Shown here: piece by piece, positions 17,722 through 26,552 of the stretch
Numbering within the stretch: the stretch's first letter is position 1
Layout: each line of letters starts with the position of its first letter
Assembly (NCBI GenBank): GCA_902776475.1
Contig: CACYQD010000013.1
Span: forward strand, 1 to 64,000
DNA length: 64,000 nucleotides
From: an uncultured Prevotellaceae bacterium
Lineage (GTDB): Bacteria; Bacteroidota; Bacteroidia; Bacteroidales; Bacteroidaceae
Direction of reading: 5' to 3'
Notes under the pieces: generated by a model
The model's input: the letters and a program-made list of their open reading frames with translations, nothing else
Database searches by the model: none
Told to the model about the DNA's origin: nothing
Program-made: the position numbers and the translations under genes

Positions 17722-17764
17722 TATGAATCATAGAGCAACCCAACCCAAGCAAGACCCATCAATC

Positions 17765-18940
17765 ATGGAACAACCCACCAGCGACCGCTATATGATGCGC
17801 GGCGTATCAGCCGCCAAAGAAGATGTGCACAGTGCCATCAAGAAGATCGACAAAGGCCTCTACCCACAAGCCTTCTGCAAGATTATCCCCGACATACTCG
17901 GCGGTGATCCCGCCTATTGCAACATCATGCATGCCGACGGAGCAGGCACGAAATCCTCGCTCGCCTATATGTATTGGAAGGAGACCGGCGACCTGAGCGT
18001 ATGGAAAGGCATCGCCCAGGATGCCATCGTGATGAACACCGACGACCTGCTCTGCGTCGGAGCCGTTGACAACATCCTGGTATCCAGCACCATCGGCCGC
18101 AACAAGAACCTCATACCCGGAGAAGTCATCTCCGCCATCATCAACGGCACCGACGAGTTGCTCGCCGAAATGCGCGAGATGGGCATCGGCATCTACCCCA
18201 CCGGAGGCGAGACCGCCGACGTGGGCGACCTGGTGCGCACCATCATCGTCGACTCCACCGTCACCTGCCGGATGAAGCGCAGCGATGTCATCGACAACGC
18301 CAACATCCGTCCCGGAGATGTCATAGTAGGACTTTCCTCCACTGGTCAGGCCACCTACGAGAAGCGTTACAACGGCGGCATGGGCAGCAACGGACTGACC
18401 TCCGCCCGCCACGACGTCTTCGCCAAATATCTCTCCACGCTCTACCCGGAGAGTTATGACCATGCCGTGCCCGACGACCTGGTCTATAGCGGACAGAAAC
18501 ACCTGACCGACGCTGTGGAGGGTGTGTCACTTGACGCCGGACAGTTGGTGCTCTCCCCCACCCGCACCTACGCCCCCGTCATCAAGCGCATCCTCGACGC
18601 GCACCGCGCCGACATCCACGGCATGGTGCACTGCACGGGCGGTGCCCAGACCAAGATCCTTCATTTCGTTGGCGACAACTGCCATGTGGTGAAGGACAAT
18701 CTGTTTGCCGTTCCCCCGCTTTTCCGTCTGATCCAGGAGTCGAGCGGAACTGCCTGGCGTGAGATGTACCAAGTCTTCAACATGGGTCACCGCATGGAGA
18801 TCTATGTGGCTCCAGAGATGGCCGACGCCATCATCGCCATATCGAAGTCATTCAACATCGATGCCCAAGTCGTGGGACATATCGAGGAAGGCAAGAAGAG
18901 CCTCACCATCCGTTCAGAATACGGAGAATTCAACTATTAA
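17765..18940 (+). CDS. purM: AIR synthetase (PurM), Bacteroidetes type
   Basis: Phosphoribosylformylglycinamidine cyclo-ligase, 391 residues from the ATG at 17765, longer than the E. coli enzyme (about 345) as is usual for this phylum. It makes the imidazole ring of AIR from FGAM with ATP. The core motifs H-A-D-G-A-G-T-K, D-A-I-V-M-N-T-D-D-L-L-C-V-G and GIYPTGGETADV are present. The start at 17765 lies near the family N-terminus (R-Y-M-M-R-G-V-S); ATG 17723, just after aroE, would add 14 residues. Together with purC in the same operon it covers non-adjacent steps of purine synthesis. Confidence 0.95.
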   Translation: MEQPTSDRYMMRGVSAAKEDVHSAIKKIDKGLYPQAFCKIIPDILGGDPAYCNIMHADGAGTKSSLAYMYWKETGDLSVWKGIAQDAIVMNTDDLLCVGAVDNILVSSTIGRNKNLIPGEVISAIINGTDELLAEMREMGIGIYPTGGETADVGDLVRTIIVDSTVTCRMKRSDVIDNANIRPGDVIVGLSSTGQATYEKRYNGGMGSNGLTSARHDVFAKYLSTLYPESYDHAVPDDLVYSGQKHLTDAVEGVSLDAGQLVLSPTRTYAPVIKRILDAHRADIHGMVHCTGGAQTKILHFVGDNCHVVKDNLFAVPPLFRLIQESSGTAWREMYQVFNMGHRMEIYVAPEMADAIIAISKSFNIDAQVVGHIEEGKKSLTIRSEYGEFNY

Positions 18941-18951
18941 CCAAACATCCT

Positions 18952-19128
18952 ATGAAGTATTTCACTTTAATCACATTGGTATTAAGCATTCTCTGCCTGA
19001 TCGGCAATCTGCTTCTGGTTTTTTACAACATCGCCAACCACATCCCCTACTGGAAGAACCTCCTGGCAGCCATTCTCATGCTGGCCATCGCCTATTCATC
19101 CTATAAAATGTACAAACGTCAGAAATAA
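18952..19128 (+). CDS. 58-residue membrane protein between purM and prfA
   Basis: A short gene, ATG 18952 to TAA 19126-19128, coding for 58 residues. The protein is two hydrophobic helices (about 4-25 and 36-51) joined by a short polar loop N-I-A-N-H-I-P-Y-W-K-N, with a basic tail (Y-K-M-Y-K-R-Q-K). This pattern predicts a small two-pass inner-membrane protein. It starts 11 bases after purM and ends 2 bases before the prfA ATG, so it fills the gap in the operon exactly. This is good evidence that it is translated. No function is known to me. Confidence 0.75.
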   Translation: MKYFTLITLVLSILCLIGNLLLVFYNIANHIPYWKNLLAAILMLAIAYSSYKMYKRQK

Positions 19129-19130
19129 AA

Positions 19131-20225
19131 ATGGACAACAACAGCATACTTCAGAAACTTGACGGTCTGGAAGCCCGTTTCGAAGAAGTCTCCACCCTCA
19201 TCACCGATCCCGACGTGATCAGTGACCAACAGCGTTTCGTGAAACTCACCAAGGAGTACAAGGACCTGAGTGACATCATGGATGCCCGCAAGCGCTACAT
19301 CGCCTGTCTGAACACCATCAAGGAAGCCAAGGACATCATCGCCAACGAGAGTGACCCTGACATGCGCGAGATGGCCCGTGAGGAACTCTCTATGAACGAG
19401 GAGCTCCAGCCCAAACTGGAAGAGGAAATCAAGCTCGCCCTTGTGCCCAAGGACCCCGAGGATGCGAAGAACGTACAGATGGAGATCCGCGCCGGAACAG
19501 GCGGTGACGAGGCCTGTCTTTTTGCCGGCGACCTGTTTCAGATGTATAAGCGTTTCTGTGACTCAAAGGGATGGAAACTTTCCATCACCAGTGTGAGCGA
19601 AGGAGCTGTCGGCGGTTACAAGGAGATTGATTTCGCCGTGAGCGGAGCCGATGTCTATGGCACGCTGAAATATGAGTCCGGTGTCCACCGTGTGCAGCGT
19701 GTCCCGGCCACCGAGACCCAAGGCCGCATGCACACCTCCGCCGCCACCGTAGCGGTATTGCCCGAGGCCGACAAGTTTGAGGTGAATATCAACGAAGGAG
19801 AAATCAAGTGGGACACCTTCCGTTCCAGCGGTGCCGGCGGTCAGAACGTCAACAAGGTGGAATCAGGTGTCCGTCTGCGCTATATGTGGAAGAACCCCAA
19901 CACCGGCGAGACCGAGGAAATCCTGATTGAATGTACCGAGACCCGCGACCAGCCCAAGAACAAGGAGCGCGCCCTCTCCCGGCTCTACACCTTAATTTAT
20001 GACAAGGAGCACCAGAAGTACATGGACGACATCGCCTCACGCCGCAAGAGTCTGGTGAGCACAGGCGACCGATCCGCGAAGATCCGCACCTACAATTTCC
20101 CGCAGGGCCGTGTCACCGACCCCACCCATGACCTGCAAGGTTTCCTTGGCGGCAACATCCAGGACATGATTGATGCCCTCACGGTGGCAGAGAATGCCGA
20201 GCGGATGAAAGAGACAGAATTATAA
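19131..20225 (+). CDS. prfA: Peptide chain release factor 1
   Basis: Release factor that reads UAA and UAG stop codons and triggers peptide release at the ribosome; 364 residues, normal length. The catalytic GGQ is at 236-238 (in [15 protein letters not shown]). The stop-codon-recognition PAT tripeptide in RVQRVPATE identifies RF1 rather than RF2. The start is 2 bases after the small membrane-protein gene, within the same operon. Confidence 0.97.
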   Translation: MDNNSILQKLDGLEARFEEVSTLITDPDVISDQQRFVKLTKEYKDLSDIMDARKRYIACLNTIKEAKDIIANESDPDMREMAREELSMNEELQPKLEEEIKLALVPKDPEDAKNVQMEIRAGTGGDEACLFAGDLFQMYKRFCDSKGWKLSITSVSEGAVGGYKEIDFAVSGADVYGTLKYESGVHRVQRVPATETQGRMHTSAATVAVLPEADKFEVNINEGEIKWDTFRSSGAGGQNVNKVESGVRLRYMWKNPNTGETEEILIECTETRDQPKNKERALSRLYTLIYDKEHQKYMDDIASRRKSLVSTGDRSAKIRTYNFPQGRVTDPTHDLQGFLGGNIQDMIDALTVAENAERMKETEL

Positions 20226-20236
20226 ACCCACGAGAT

Positions 20237-21064
20237 ATGAACAGAGAGCAACTGGTGGATCAGATCCGTGAGAAGCGCACCTTCCTGTGCGTGGGTCTCG
20301 ACACCGACATCAAGAAGATACCCCAGCACCTGCTGGATGAGGAAGATCCCATCTTTGCGTTCAACAAGGCCATCATCGACGCCACCGCTCCCTACTGCGT
20401 GGCCTACAAGCCCAACCTCGCCTTTTATGAGAGTCTGGGGGTGAAAGGCATTCAGGCCTTTGAGCGCACCGTGAGATACCTGAGGAAATACTATCCCCTT
20501 CATTTCATCATCGCAGATGCGAAGCGCGGCGACATCGGCAATACCTCGGCCATGTATGCCCGTACCTTCTTCGAGGAATACGACATCGACTCCCTGACAG
20601 TGGCGCCCTACATGGGAGAGGACAGCGTCACCCCGTTTTTGGGATACGACGGCAAATGGGTGATCCTGCTTGCCCTAACGAGCAATCACGGTTCGTCAGA
20701 CTTCCAGTTGATGACCGACAGCGAAGGAGAGCGCCTGTTTGAGCGCGTGCTGCGCAAGTCGCAGGAATGGGCCGGTCCCGACAAGATGATGTATGTGGTC
20801 GGAGCCACCCAAGGAGCCATGTTTGCGGACATCCGCCGCATCGTGCCTGACCATTTTCTGCTCGTCCCCGGTGTCGGAGCCCAAGGCGGCAGTCTGGAGG
20901 AAGTCTGCCGATACGGCATGACGAAGGACTGCGGTCTGCTTGTGAACTCCTCCCGCGGCATCATCTATGCCAGCCATGGAGAAGACTTCGCCGAGGCCGC
21001 AGCCGAAAGTGCCCGTACGCTGCAGGCAGCCATGTCGGCCGAGCTCGCCAAAATCGGGATGTAG
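20237..21064 (+). CDS. pyrF: Orotidine 5'-phosphate decarboxylase (type 2)
   Basis: Converts OMP to UMP in pyrimidine synthesis. It has 275 residues, which fits the longer type-2 subfamily found in Bacteroidetes and mycobacteria. The catalytic D94-x-K96-x-x-D99 motif lies in [11 protein letters not shown]. The C-terminal part ([10 protein letters not shown]) binds phosphate. It follows prfA by 11 bases, and its stop is immediately before the ATG of the HD gene. Confidence 0.96.
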   Translation: MNREQLVDQIREKRTFLCVGLDTDIKKIPQHLLDEEDPIFAFNKAIIDATAPYCVAYKPNLAFYESLGVKGIQAFERTVRYLRKYYPLHFIIADAKRGDIGNTSAMYARTFFEEYDIDSLTVAPYMGEDSVTPFLGYDGKWVILLALTSNHGSSDFQLMTDSEGERLFERVLRKSQEWAGPDKMMYVVGATQGAMFADIRRIVPDHFLLVPGVGAQGGSLEEVCRYGMTKDCGLLVNSSRGIIYASHGEDFAEAAAESARTLQAAMSAELAKIGM

Positions 21065-22285
21065 ATGAGCGAAGGAAAGATCATCAACGACCCCGTCTTC
21101 GGTTTCATCAAGGTTCCAGGAGGAATCCTGATGGACATTGTCAACCACCCGCTGATGCAGCGTCTGCGCCACATCAAGCAAGTGGGTCTGGCCTCGGTGG
21201 TCTATCCCGGAGCGCAGCATACCCGTTTCCAGCACTCGTTGGGTGCTTATCACCTGATGAGCGAGGCTGTGGTGACACTCACACAGAAAGGCATCTTCAT
21301 CTTCGACAGCGAGGCAGAGGCCGTCAAGGCAGCCATTCTGATGCATGACATCGGTCATGGCCCGTTCTCCCATGTGCTGGAGCACACCCTGGTTGACGGC
21401 ATCTCTCATGAAGACGTCTCGTTGCTGATGATGGAGCGCATCAATCAAGAGATGGGAGGAGGTCTGAACCTGGCCCTGAACATTTTCAAGAACGAATACC
21501 CCAAGCGTTTTCTTCACCAGTTGATCAGCAGTCAGCTCGACATGGACCGTCTCGACTACCTGCGCCGTGACAGTTTCTACACCGGTGTCAGCGAGGGCAA
21601 TATCGGCAGCGCGCGCATCATCAAGATGCTCAATGTGGTCGAAGACCGTCTTGTGGTGGATTCCAAAGGCATCTATTCCATCGAGAACTATCTCACCTCA
21701 CGGCGCCTGATGTACTGGCAGGTGTATCTGCACAAGACGACGGTGGCCACAGAGAAGATGCTGGTCAACCTGCTGCTGCGCGCCAAGCACCTCATGCAAT
21801 CCGGCAAGAACCTGTTTGCCACGCCGTCGCTCCGCTATTTTCTCGTCCATCATGTGGATGCGGCCTTCTTCAGCGAGCATCCCGAGGCCCTCAACCACTA
21901 CAGCCGGTTGGATGACACCGACATCTACTGTTCGATCAAGGAATGGGTGAACGACGATGACAAGGTGCTTTCCCTCCTGGCCTCCAATGTCGTCAACCGC
22001 CGTCCGTTCAAGGTAGAAGTGCACGAGAACCCCATTGACGAGGAGCGCATTGCTGCGCTGGAAAGCGAGCTGATGAACAAAACCGGCACCAACCGTGAGG
22101 AAGTGAAGTATCTGTATCAGGTCAGTGCCATTGAGAAAGACATGTATGACGTGAACGACGACCATATCACCATCCTCTACAAAGACGGGCAGATGAAAGA
22201 CATCGCAGAAGCGTCGGAAATACTGAATGTCTCCTTACTTTCCAAAAAAATCCGTAAATATTTCTTGTGTTATCACAAAATATGA
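21065..22285 (+). CDS. HD-domain phosphohydrolase (dGTPase-like)
   Basis: A 406-residue protein of the HD superfamily related to dNTP triphosphohydrolases. The metal-binding signature is clear: H in TRFQHSLGAYHL, then H-D in ILMHDIGHGPFSH, and a later D in QLDMDRLDYLRRDS. Its size and the F-Q-H-S-L-G motif match the SAMHD1/YwfO-like group rather than E. coli Dgt. It probably hydrolyses nucleotides, which would fit its place after pyrF, but the substrate is unproven. It begins on the base after the pyrF stop. It ends the phoH operon; the next promoter (22307) follows within 25 bases. Confidence 0.88.
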   Translation: MSEGKIINDPVFGFIKVPGGILMDIVNHPLMQRLRHIKQVGLASVVYPGAQHTRFQHSLGAYHLMSEAVVTLTQKGIFIFDSEAEAVKAAILMHDIGHGPFSHVLEHTLVDGISHEDVSLLMMERINQEMGGGLNLALNIFKNEYPKRFLHQLISSQLDMDRLDYLRRDSFYTGVSEGNIGSARIIKMLNVVEDRLVVDSKGIYSIENYLTSRRLMYWQVYLHKTTVATEKMLVNLLLRAKHLMQSGKNLFATPSLRYFLVHHVDAAFFSEHPEALNHYSRLDDTDIYCSIKEWVNDDDKVLSLLASNVVNRRPFKVEVHENPIDEERIAALESELMNKTGTNREEVKYLYQVSAIEKDMYDVNDDHITILYKDGQMKDIAEASEILNVSLLSKKIRKYFLCYHKI

Positions 22286-22306
22286 GTGTAATTGATTTTT
22301 TTTCAC

Positions 22307-22314
22307 TATCTTTG
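22307..22314 (+). promoter_or_regulatory. -7 element of the lpxD operon
   Basis: TATCTTTG matches TAnnTTTG and would start transcription about 18 bases before the lpxD ATG. A T-rich tract precedes it; no -33 TTG at standard spacing. Confidence 0.6.
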
Positions 22315-22337
22315 CAAAACCCAATATAAAAATTGAT

Positions 22338-23378
22338 ATGATGGAATTCACAGCCCAACAGATAGCAGCCTTTGTAGGAGGCAAGATTGAAGGCAATCCA
22401 GAAGCCACAGTCCGCACCTTCTCCAAGATAGAGGAAGGCCATGAAGGATCCATATCCTTCCTTTCCAACCCGAAATACACCCATTACCTTTACGAGACCT
22501 CTTCGAGCGTGGTGCTGGTCAATGACGACGTCGAGCTCGAGCATCCTGTATCGGCCACCCTCATCCGCGTTCCCAGTGCTTATGAGAGCGTGGCGAAGCT
22601 GTTGCAGCTCTACGAGTCGATGAAGCCCAAGAAGACCGGCATCGACACCATGGCTGTCATCTCAGAGTCAGCCAAGGTCGGAGACAACTGCTATATCGGA
22701 GCCTTTGCCTTCATCGGCGAGCACGTGGAGATCGGCGAAGGTTGCCAGATCTATCCCCATGCCTACATCGGCGACGGCGTGACCATCGGCAAGAACTGCA
22801 TCGTCTACCCCCATGCGACCATCTATCACGGTTGCAAGCTCGGCAACAATGTAACCCTCCATGCCGGAAGCGTGGTCGGAGCCGACGGATTCGGTTTCGC
22901 GCCCAATGCCGAAGGCTATGACAAGATTCCGCAGATCGGCATCGTGACCATCGAGGACGACGTGGAGATCGGAGCCAACACCTGTATCGACCGCTCGACG
23001 ATGGGGAGCACCTACATCCGCCGCGGCGTGAAGCTCGACAATCTCGTGCAAATCGCCCACAACACCGATATCGGTTCCAACACGGTGATGTCAGCTCAGG
23101 TAGGAGTCGCCGGCAGCACGAAAGTCGGCCAGTGGTGCATGTTTGGCGGCCAGGTGGGTGTCGCCGGCCACATCACCATCGGCGACAAGGTGATGCTTGG
23201 TGCCCAGTCGGGAGTCAACGGCAGTCTCAAGAGCAACCAGACCCTCATCGGCACGCCTCCGCAGCCCCCCACCAGTTTCTTCCGCCAGGCTGTCCTGTCG
23301 AGAAACCTTTCAGCGATGCAGGCCCAGTTGCGCCAGCTTCAGAAAGAAATCAACGAAATCAAGCAAAACAATCAATAA
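22338..23378 (+). CDS. lpxD: UDP-3-O-acylglucosamine N-acyltransferase (LpxD)
   Basis: Third step of lipid A synthesis: adds the N-linked hydroxyacyl chain to UDP-3-O-acyl-glucosamine. At 346 residues it has the N-terminal uridine-binding domain (about 1-100), a left-handed beta-helix of hexapeptide repeats (about 105-300) and a C-terminal helical tail ([13 protein letters not shown]). The catalytic histidine is in [11 protein letters not shown]. Two adjacent ATGs (22338 and 22341) are possible starts. The stop overlaps the LpxC start by one base (TAATG). Confidence 0.96.
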   Translation: MMEFTAQQIAAFVGGKIEGNPEATVRTFSKIEEGHEGSISFLSNPKYTHYLYETSSSVVLVNDDVELEHPVSATLIRVPSAYESVAKLLQLYESMKPKKTGIDTMAVISESAKVGDNCYIGAFAFIGEHVEIGEGCQIYPHAYIGDGVTIGKNCIVYPHATIYHGCKLGNNVTLHAGSVVGADGFGFAPNAEGYDKIPQIGIVTIEDDVEIGANTCIDRSTMGSTYIRRGVKLDNLVQIAHNTDIGSNTVMSAQVGVAGSTKVGQWCMFGGQVGVAGHITIGDKVMLGAQSGVNGSLKSNQTLIGTPPQPPTSFFRQAVLSRNLSAMQAQLRQLQKEINEIKQNNQ

Positions 23379-24763
23379 TGAACAAGCAGAAAACACTAAA
23401 AGGCAGTTTTTCCCTCTTTGGGAAGGGGCTTCACACCGGATTGAACCTCACAGTCACCTTCAATCCAGCTCCAGAGAACAGCGGCATCCAGATACAGCGC
23501 ATCGACCTGGAAGGTCACCCCGTGATCGAAGCCGTGGCCGAACGGGTGAGTGACACGCAGCGCGGCACCGTGCTAAGCAAGGACGGTGTCCGGGTCTCGA
23601 CGGTGGAGCATGGCCTTGCCGCCCTCTATGCCCTCGGGATAGACAACTGTCTGATACAAGTCAATGGTCCTGAGTTTCCCATCCTCGACGGCAGTGCCGC
23701 CATCTATGTGGACCGCATCAACCAGGTGGGTGTGGAAGAGCAGAACGCTCCGAAGGACTACTATATCATCCGCCACAAGATCGAGGTGAAGGACGAGGCG
23801 AGCGGTTCGTGCATCACCATCCTCCCCGACAAGGAGTTCAGCATCACCGTCATGTGCTCCTTTGAGTCGAAATTCATCAACAGCCAGTTTGCGTCGATCG
23901 ACAATATGAGTCTCTTCGCCAAGGAGGTGGCTCCCGCCCGCACTTTCGTCTTCGTACGCGACATCGAGCCGTTGCTCCATGCCAACCTCATCAAAGGCGG
24001 CGACATGGACAACGCCATCGTAATTTACGAGAAACAGATTTCCCAGGAACAGCTCGACAAGTTGGCCGACCTGCTCAAGGTGCCCCACATGGATGCCACG
24101 AAGATGGGTTATATCCAGCCCAAGCCCCTGAACTGGGAAAATGAGTGCACCCGCCACAAGCTGCTCGACATCATCGGCGACATGGCCCTGATCGGCAAGC
24201 CCATCAAGGGCCGCATCATCGCCACCCGTCCCGGTCACACCATCAACAACAAGTTTGCCCGACTGATGCGCCGCGAGATCCGCAAGCACGAGATACAAGC
24301 CCCCATCTACGACCCCAATGAAGCGCCCGTGATGGACAACATCCGCATCCGAGAATTGCTCCCCCACCGTTATCCCATGCAGTTGGTTGACAAAGTGATC
24401 GAGCTTGGTCCCAACTACATTGTCGGTGTGAAGAACGTGACTTCTGACGAATCCTTCTTCCAGGGTCATTTCCCCCAGGAGCCCGTCATGCCCGGTGTGC
24501 TGATGGTGGAGGCCATGGCCCAGTGCGGCGGTCTTCTGGTGCTGAACACCGTGGATGAGCCCGAGCGCTGGTCCACCTACTTCATGAAGATTGACGGAGT
24601 GAAATTCCGTCAGAAGATTGTGCCCGGCGACACCCTTCTCTTCCGTGTGGAGTTGCTCCATCCTGTCCGTCATGGCATCAGTTCCATGCGCGGCTACATG
24701 TTTGTGGGTGACCAAGTCGTGGCTGAGGCCACTTTCACGGCCCAGATTGTGAAGAACAAGTGA
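23378..24763 (+). CDS. lpxC/fabZ: Bifunctional LpxC / FabZ
   Basis: A natural fusion of 461 residues, common in Bacteroidetes. Residues 1 to about 305 are the zinc-dependent UDP-3-O-acyl-GlcNAc deacetylase LpxC, the committed step of lipid A synthesis: K-G-L-H-T-G near the N-terminus, TVEHGLAAL with a zinc histidine, and H-K-L-L-D-I-I-G-D with the other ligands. Residues from about 320 are the hydroxyacyl-ACP dehydratase FabZ: LLPHRYPMQLVD with the catalytic His and GHFPQEPVMPGVLMVEAMAQ with the Glu. Coupling the two activities joins lipid A and fatty acid supply. The start at 23378 overlaps the lpxD stop; a longer in-frame extension upstream would lie inside lpxD and is not credible. Confidence 0.96.
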   Translation: MNKQKTLKGSFSLFGKGLHTGLNLTVTFNPAPENSGIQIQRIDLEGHPVIEAVAERVSDTQRGTVLSKDGVRVSTVEHGLAALYALGIDNCLIQVNGPEFPILDGSAAIYVDRINQVGVEEQNAPKDYYIIRHKIEVKDEASGSCITILPDKEFSITVMCSFESKFINSQFASIDNMSLFAKEVAPARTFVFVRDIEPLLHANLIKGGDMDNAIVIYEKQISQEQLDKLADLLKVPHMDATKMGYIQPKPLNWENECTRHKLLDIIGDMALIGKPIKGRIIATRPGHTINNKFARLMRREIRKHEIQAPIYDPNEAPVMDNIRIRELLPHRYPMQLVDKVIELGPNYIVGVKNVTSDESFFQGHFPQEPVMPGVLMVEAMAQCGGLLVLNTVDEPERWSTYFMKIDGVKFRQKIVPGDTLLFRVELLHPVRHGISSMRGYMFVGDQVVAEATFTAQIVKNK

Positions 24764-24799
24764 TGATATCAAACCGTTGAACGTAATAAACCCCATACT

Positions 24800-25570
24800 A
24801 TGAATCAAATCAGTCCAATGGCGTTTGTCCACCCCGAAGCCCAGTTGGGAGACAACAACATCATCGGTCCGTTTTGCTATATCGACCGCAACACCGTCAT
24901 CGGTGACAACAATGTGCTCCAGAACGGAGTAACCATCAACTACGGAGCCCGTATCGGCAACGGCAATGAGTTTTTCACAGGTGCCAGCATCTCCGCCAAA
25001 CCCCAGGACCTGAAGTTCCGTGGCGAGGACAGCATCTGTGAGATCGGCAACAACAACAGCATCCGCGAAAACGTGAACATCTCCCGCGGCACAGCCTCGA
25101 AGGGCACCACCCAGATCGGCAACAACTGTCTGCTGATGGAGAGCGTCCACATTGCCCATGACTGTTTTTTCGGCAACAACCTGATTATCGGCAACTCCAC
25201 CAAATTCGCCGGTGAGGTGACGGTGGATGACAATGCCATCATCAGTGCTGGCGTATTGTGCCATCAGTTCTGTCATGTGGGCAGCTACGTGATGATCCAG
25301 GGCGGCAGTGCTTTCAGCATGGACATCCCCCCCTACGTTATCGCCGGCAAGATGCCCGTGCATTACTGCGGCATCAACATCATCGGTCTTCGCCGCCGCG
25401 GATTCAGCCGTGAGACCATCGACCTCATCCACAACGCCTATCGTCTGCTATATTCCAAGGGAGTGATGGCTGAAGGCATTGAGGAGATCCGCAAGCAACT
25501 GCCCGAGACAGAGGAGACGAAATACATCATCCGTTTCGTGGAGAATTCGCAGCGCGGCATCATCCGCTGA
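24800..25570 (+). CDS. lpxA: UDP-GlcNAc O-acyltransferase (LpxA)
   Basis: First enzyme of lipid A synthesis, transferring a hydroxyacyl chain to UDP-GlcNAc; 256 residues, normal length. The left-handed beta-helix repeats run from the start ([16 protein letters not shown]) and the catalytic histidine is in [10 protein letters not shown]. The C-terminal helical part begins around [12 protein letters not shown]. It follows lpxC/fabZ by 36 bases. Gene order lpxD-lpxC/fabZ-lpxA is the usual Bacteroidetes arrangement. Confidence 0.96.
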   Translation: MNQISPMAFVHPEAQLGDNNIIGPFCYIDRNTVIGDNNVLQNGVTINYGARIGNGNEFFTGASISAKPQDLKFRGEDSICEIGNNNSIRENVNISRGTASKGTTQIGNNCLLMESVHIAHDCFFGNNLIIGNSTKFAGEVTVDDNAIISAGVLCHQFCHVGSYVMIQGGSAFSMDIPPYVIAGKMPVHYCGINIIGLRRRGFSRETIDLIHNAYRLLYSKGVMAEGIEEIRKQLPETEETKYIIRFVENSQRGIIR

Positions 25571-25592
25571 TTCCTCCGGTCACTTATCGGTC

Positions 25593-26495
25593 ATGAAGAC
25601 CCTCTTCGTCATCACCGGTCCTACGGCAGTTGGCAAGACAGCCATCAGCCTCCGTGTCGCCAAGCATCTTGGCGTGCCGGTCATCAATGCAGACTCCCGC
25701 CAGATTTACCAGGAGATACCCATCGGTACGGCAGCCCCCACGGCAGAGGAGCAGTCAGAGGTGAAGCATTACTTCGTGGGCACATTGCATCTGACCGACT
25801 ACTACAGTGCCTCGATGTATGAACAGGACGTGCTCCGCCTTTTTGATGAGAAAGGGGAACTGGGCAGCCACCCCTACGGACTGTTGTCGGGAGGCAGTAT
25901 GATGTATATTGATGCCGTATGTGATGGCATAGATGACATCCCCACCGTAGATGCAGAAACGCGCTCCCTGCTGCGCCACCGTCTGGAGACAGAGGGTCTG
26001 GAACGGCTTGTTGAGGAGCTGCGTCTCCTCGACCCCCAGTATTTTCAGATAGTGGACCGCAAGAACACCCGCCGCGTGGTGCATGCCCTTGAAATCTGCT
26101 ACATGACCGGCAAGACCTACACCTCGTTCAGGAGCAACCAGCGCAAGGAGCGAGACTTCCAGATTGTCAAAATCGGCCTTGTCAGACCGCGCGAGGAACT
26201 CTACGACCGCATCAACCTCCGTGTTGTCCGTATGATGGAAGCCGGAATGGAAGCCGAAGCCCGTCGGGTATATCCATACAAAGGCGAAAATTCCCTGAAC
26301 ACGGTGGGATACCGCGAGCTGTTTGACTATTTTGAGGACCGCTGCACCCTTCCCGAAGCCATTGAGCGTATCCAAGGCGCCACCCGCCGTTATTGCCGCA
26401 AGCAGCTCACTTGGCTGAAACGCGACAGCAGCATCCGCTGGTTTCATCCAGACGACCAAGACGAGATCCTCAGCTATATTGACCGTTGTCGCTGA
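25593..26495 (+). CDS. miaA: tRNA dimethylallyltransferase (MiaA)
   Basis: Adds the isopentenyl group to A37 of tRNAs reading UNN codons; 300 residues. The P-loop GPTAVGKTA is at 8-16, followed by N-A-D-S-R-Q-I-Y, and the conserved [13 protein letters not shown] segment in the middle. The start is ATG 25593, because the P-loop must lie near the N-terminus; a longer frame would run into lpxA. It follows lpxA by 22 bases. Confidence 0.95.
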   Translation: MKTLFVITGPTAVGKTAISLRVAKHLGVPVINADSRQIYQEIPIGTAAPTAEEQSEVKHYFVGTLHLTDYYSASMYEQDVLRLFDEKGELGSHPYGLLSGGSMMYIDAVCDGIDDIPTVDAETRSLLRHRLETEGLERLVEELRLLDPQYFQIVDRKNTRRVVHALEICYMTGKTYTSFRSNQRKERDFQIVKIGLVRPREELYDRINLRVVRMMEAGMEAEARRVYPYKGENSLNTVGYRELFDYFEDRCTLPEAIERIQGATRRYCRKQLTWLKRDSSIRWFHPDDQDEILSYIDRCR

Positions 26496-26552
26496 CCTTT
26501 GGTCCGTTTTCACTCCCCTGGTCACTGCAAGCAACAAAAAACGACAAATTCC

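Noticed and set aside
23573-25432. Long open frame of 619 codons on the minus strand opposite lpxC/fabZ and lpxA
   Set aside because: It lies wholly opposite well-supported lipid A genes. Its protein is rich in His, Val, Asp and Gly with no domain, as expected for an antisense shadow of GC-rich codons.
25479-25592. 38-residue N-terminal extension of MiaA
   Set aside because: It lies inside the end of lpxA in another frame, and MiaA proteins begin just before the P-loop.
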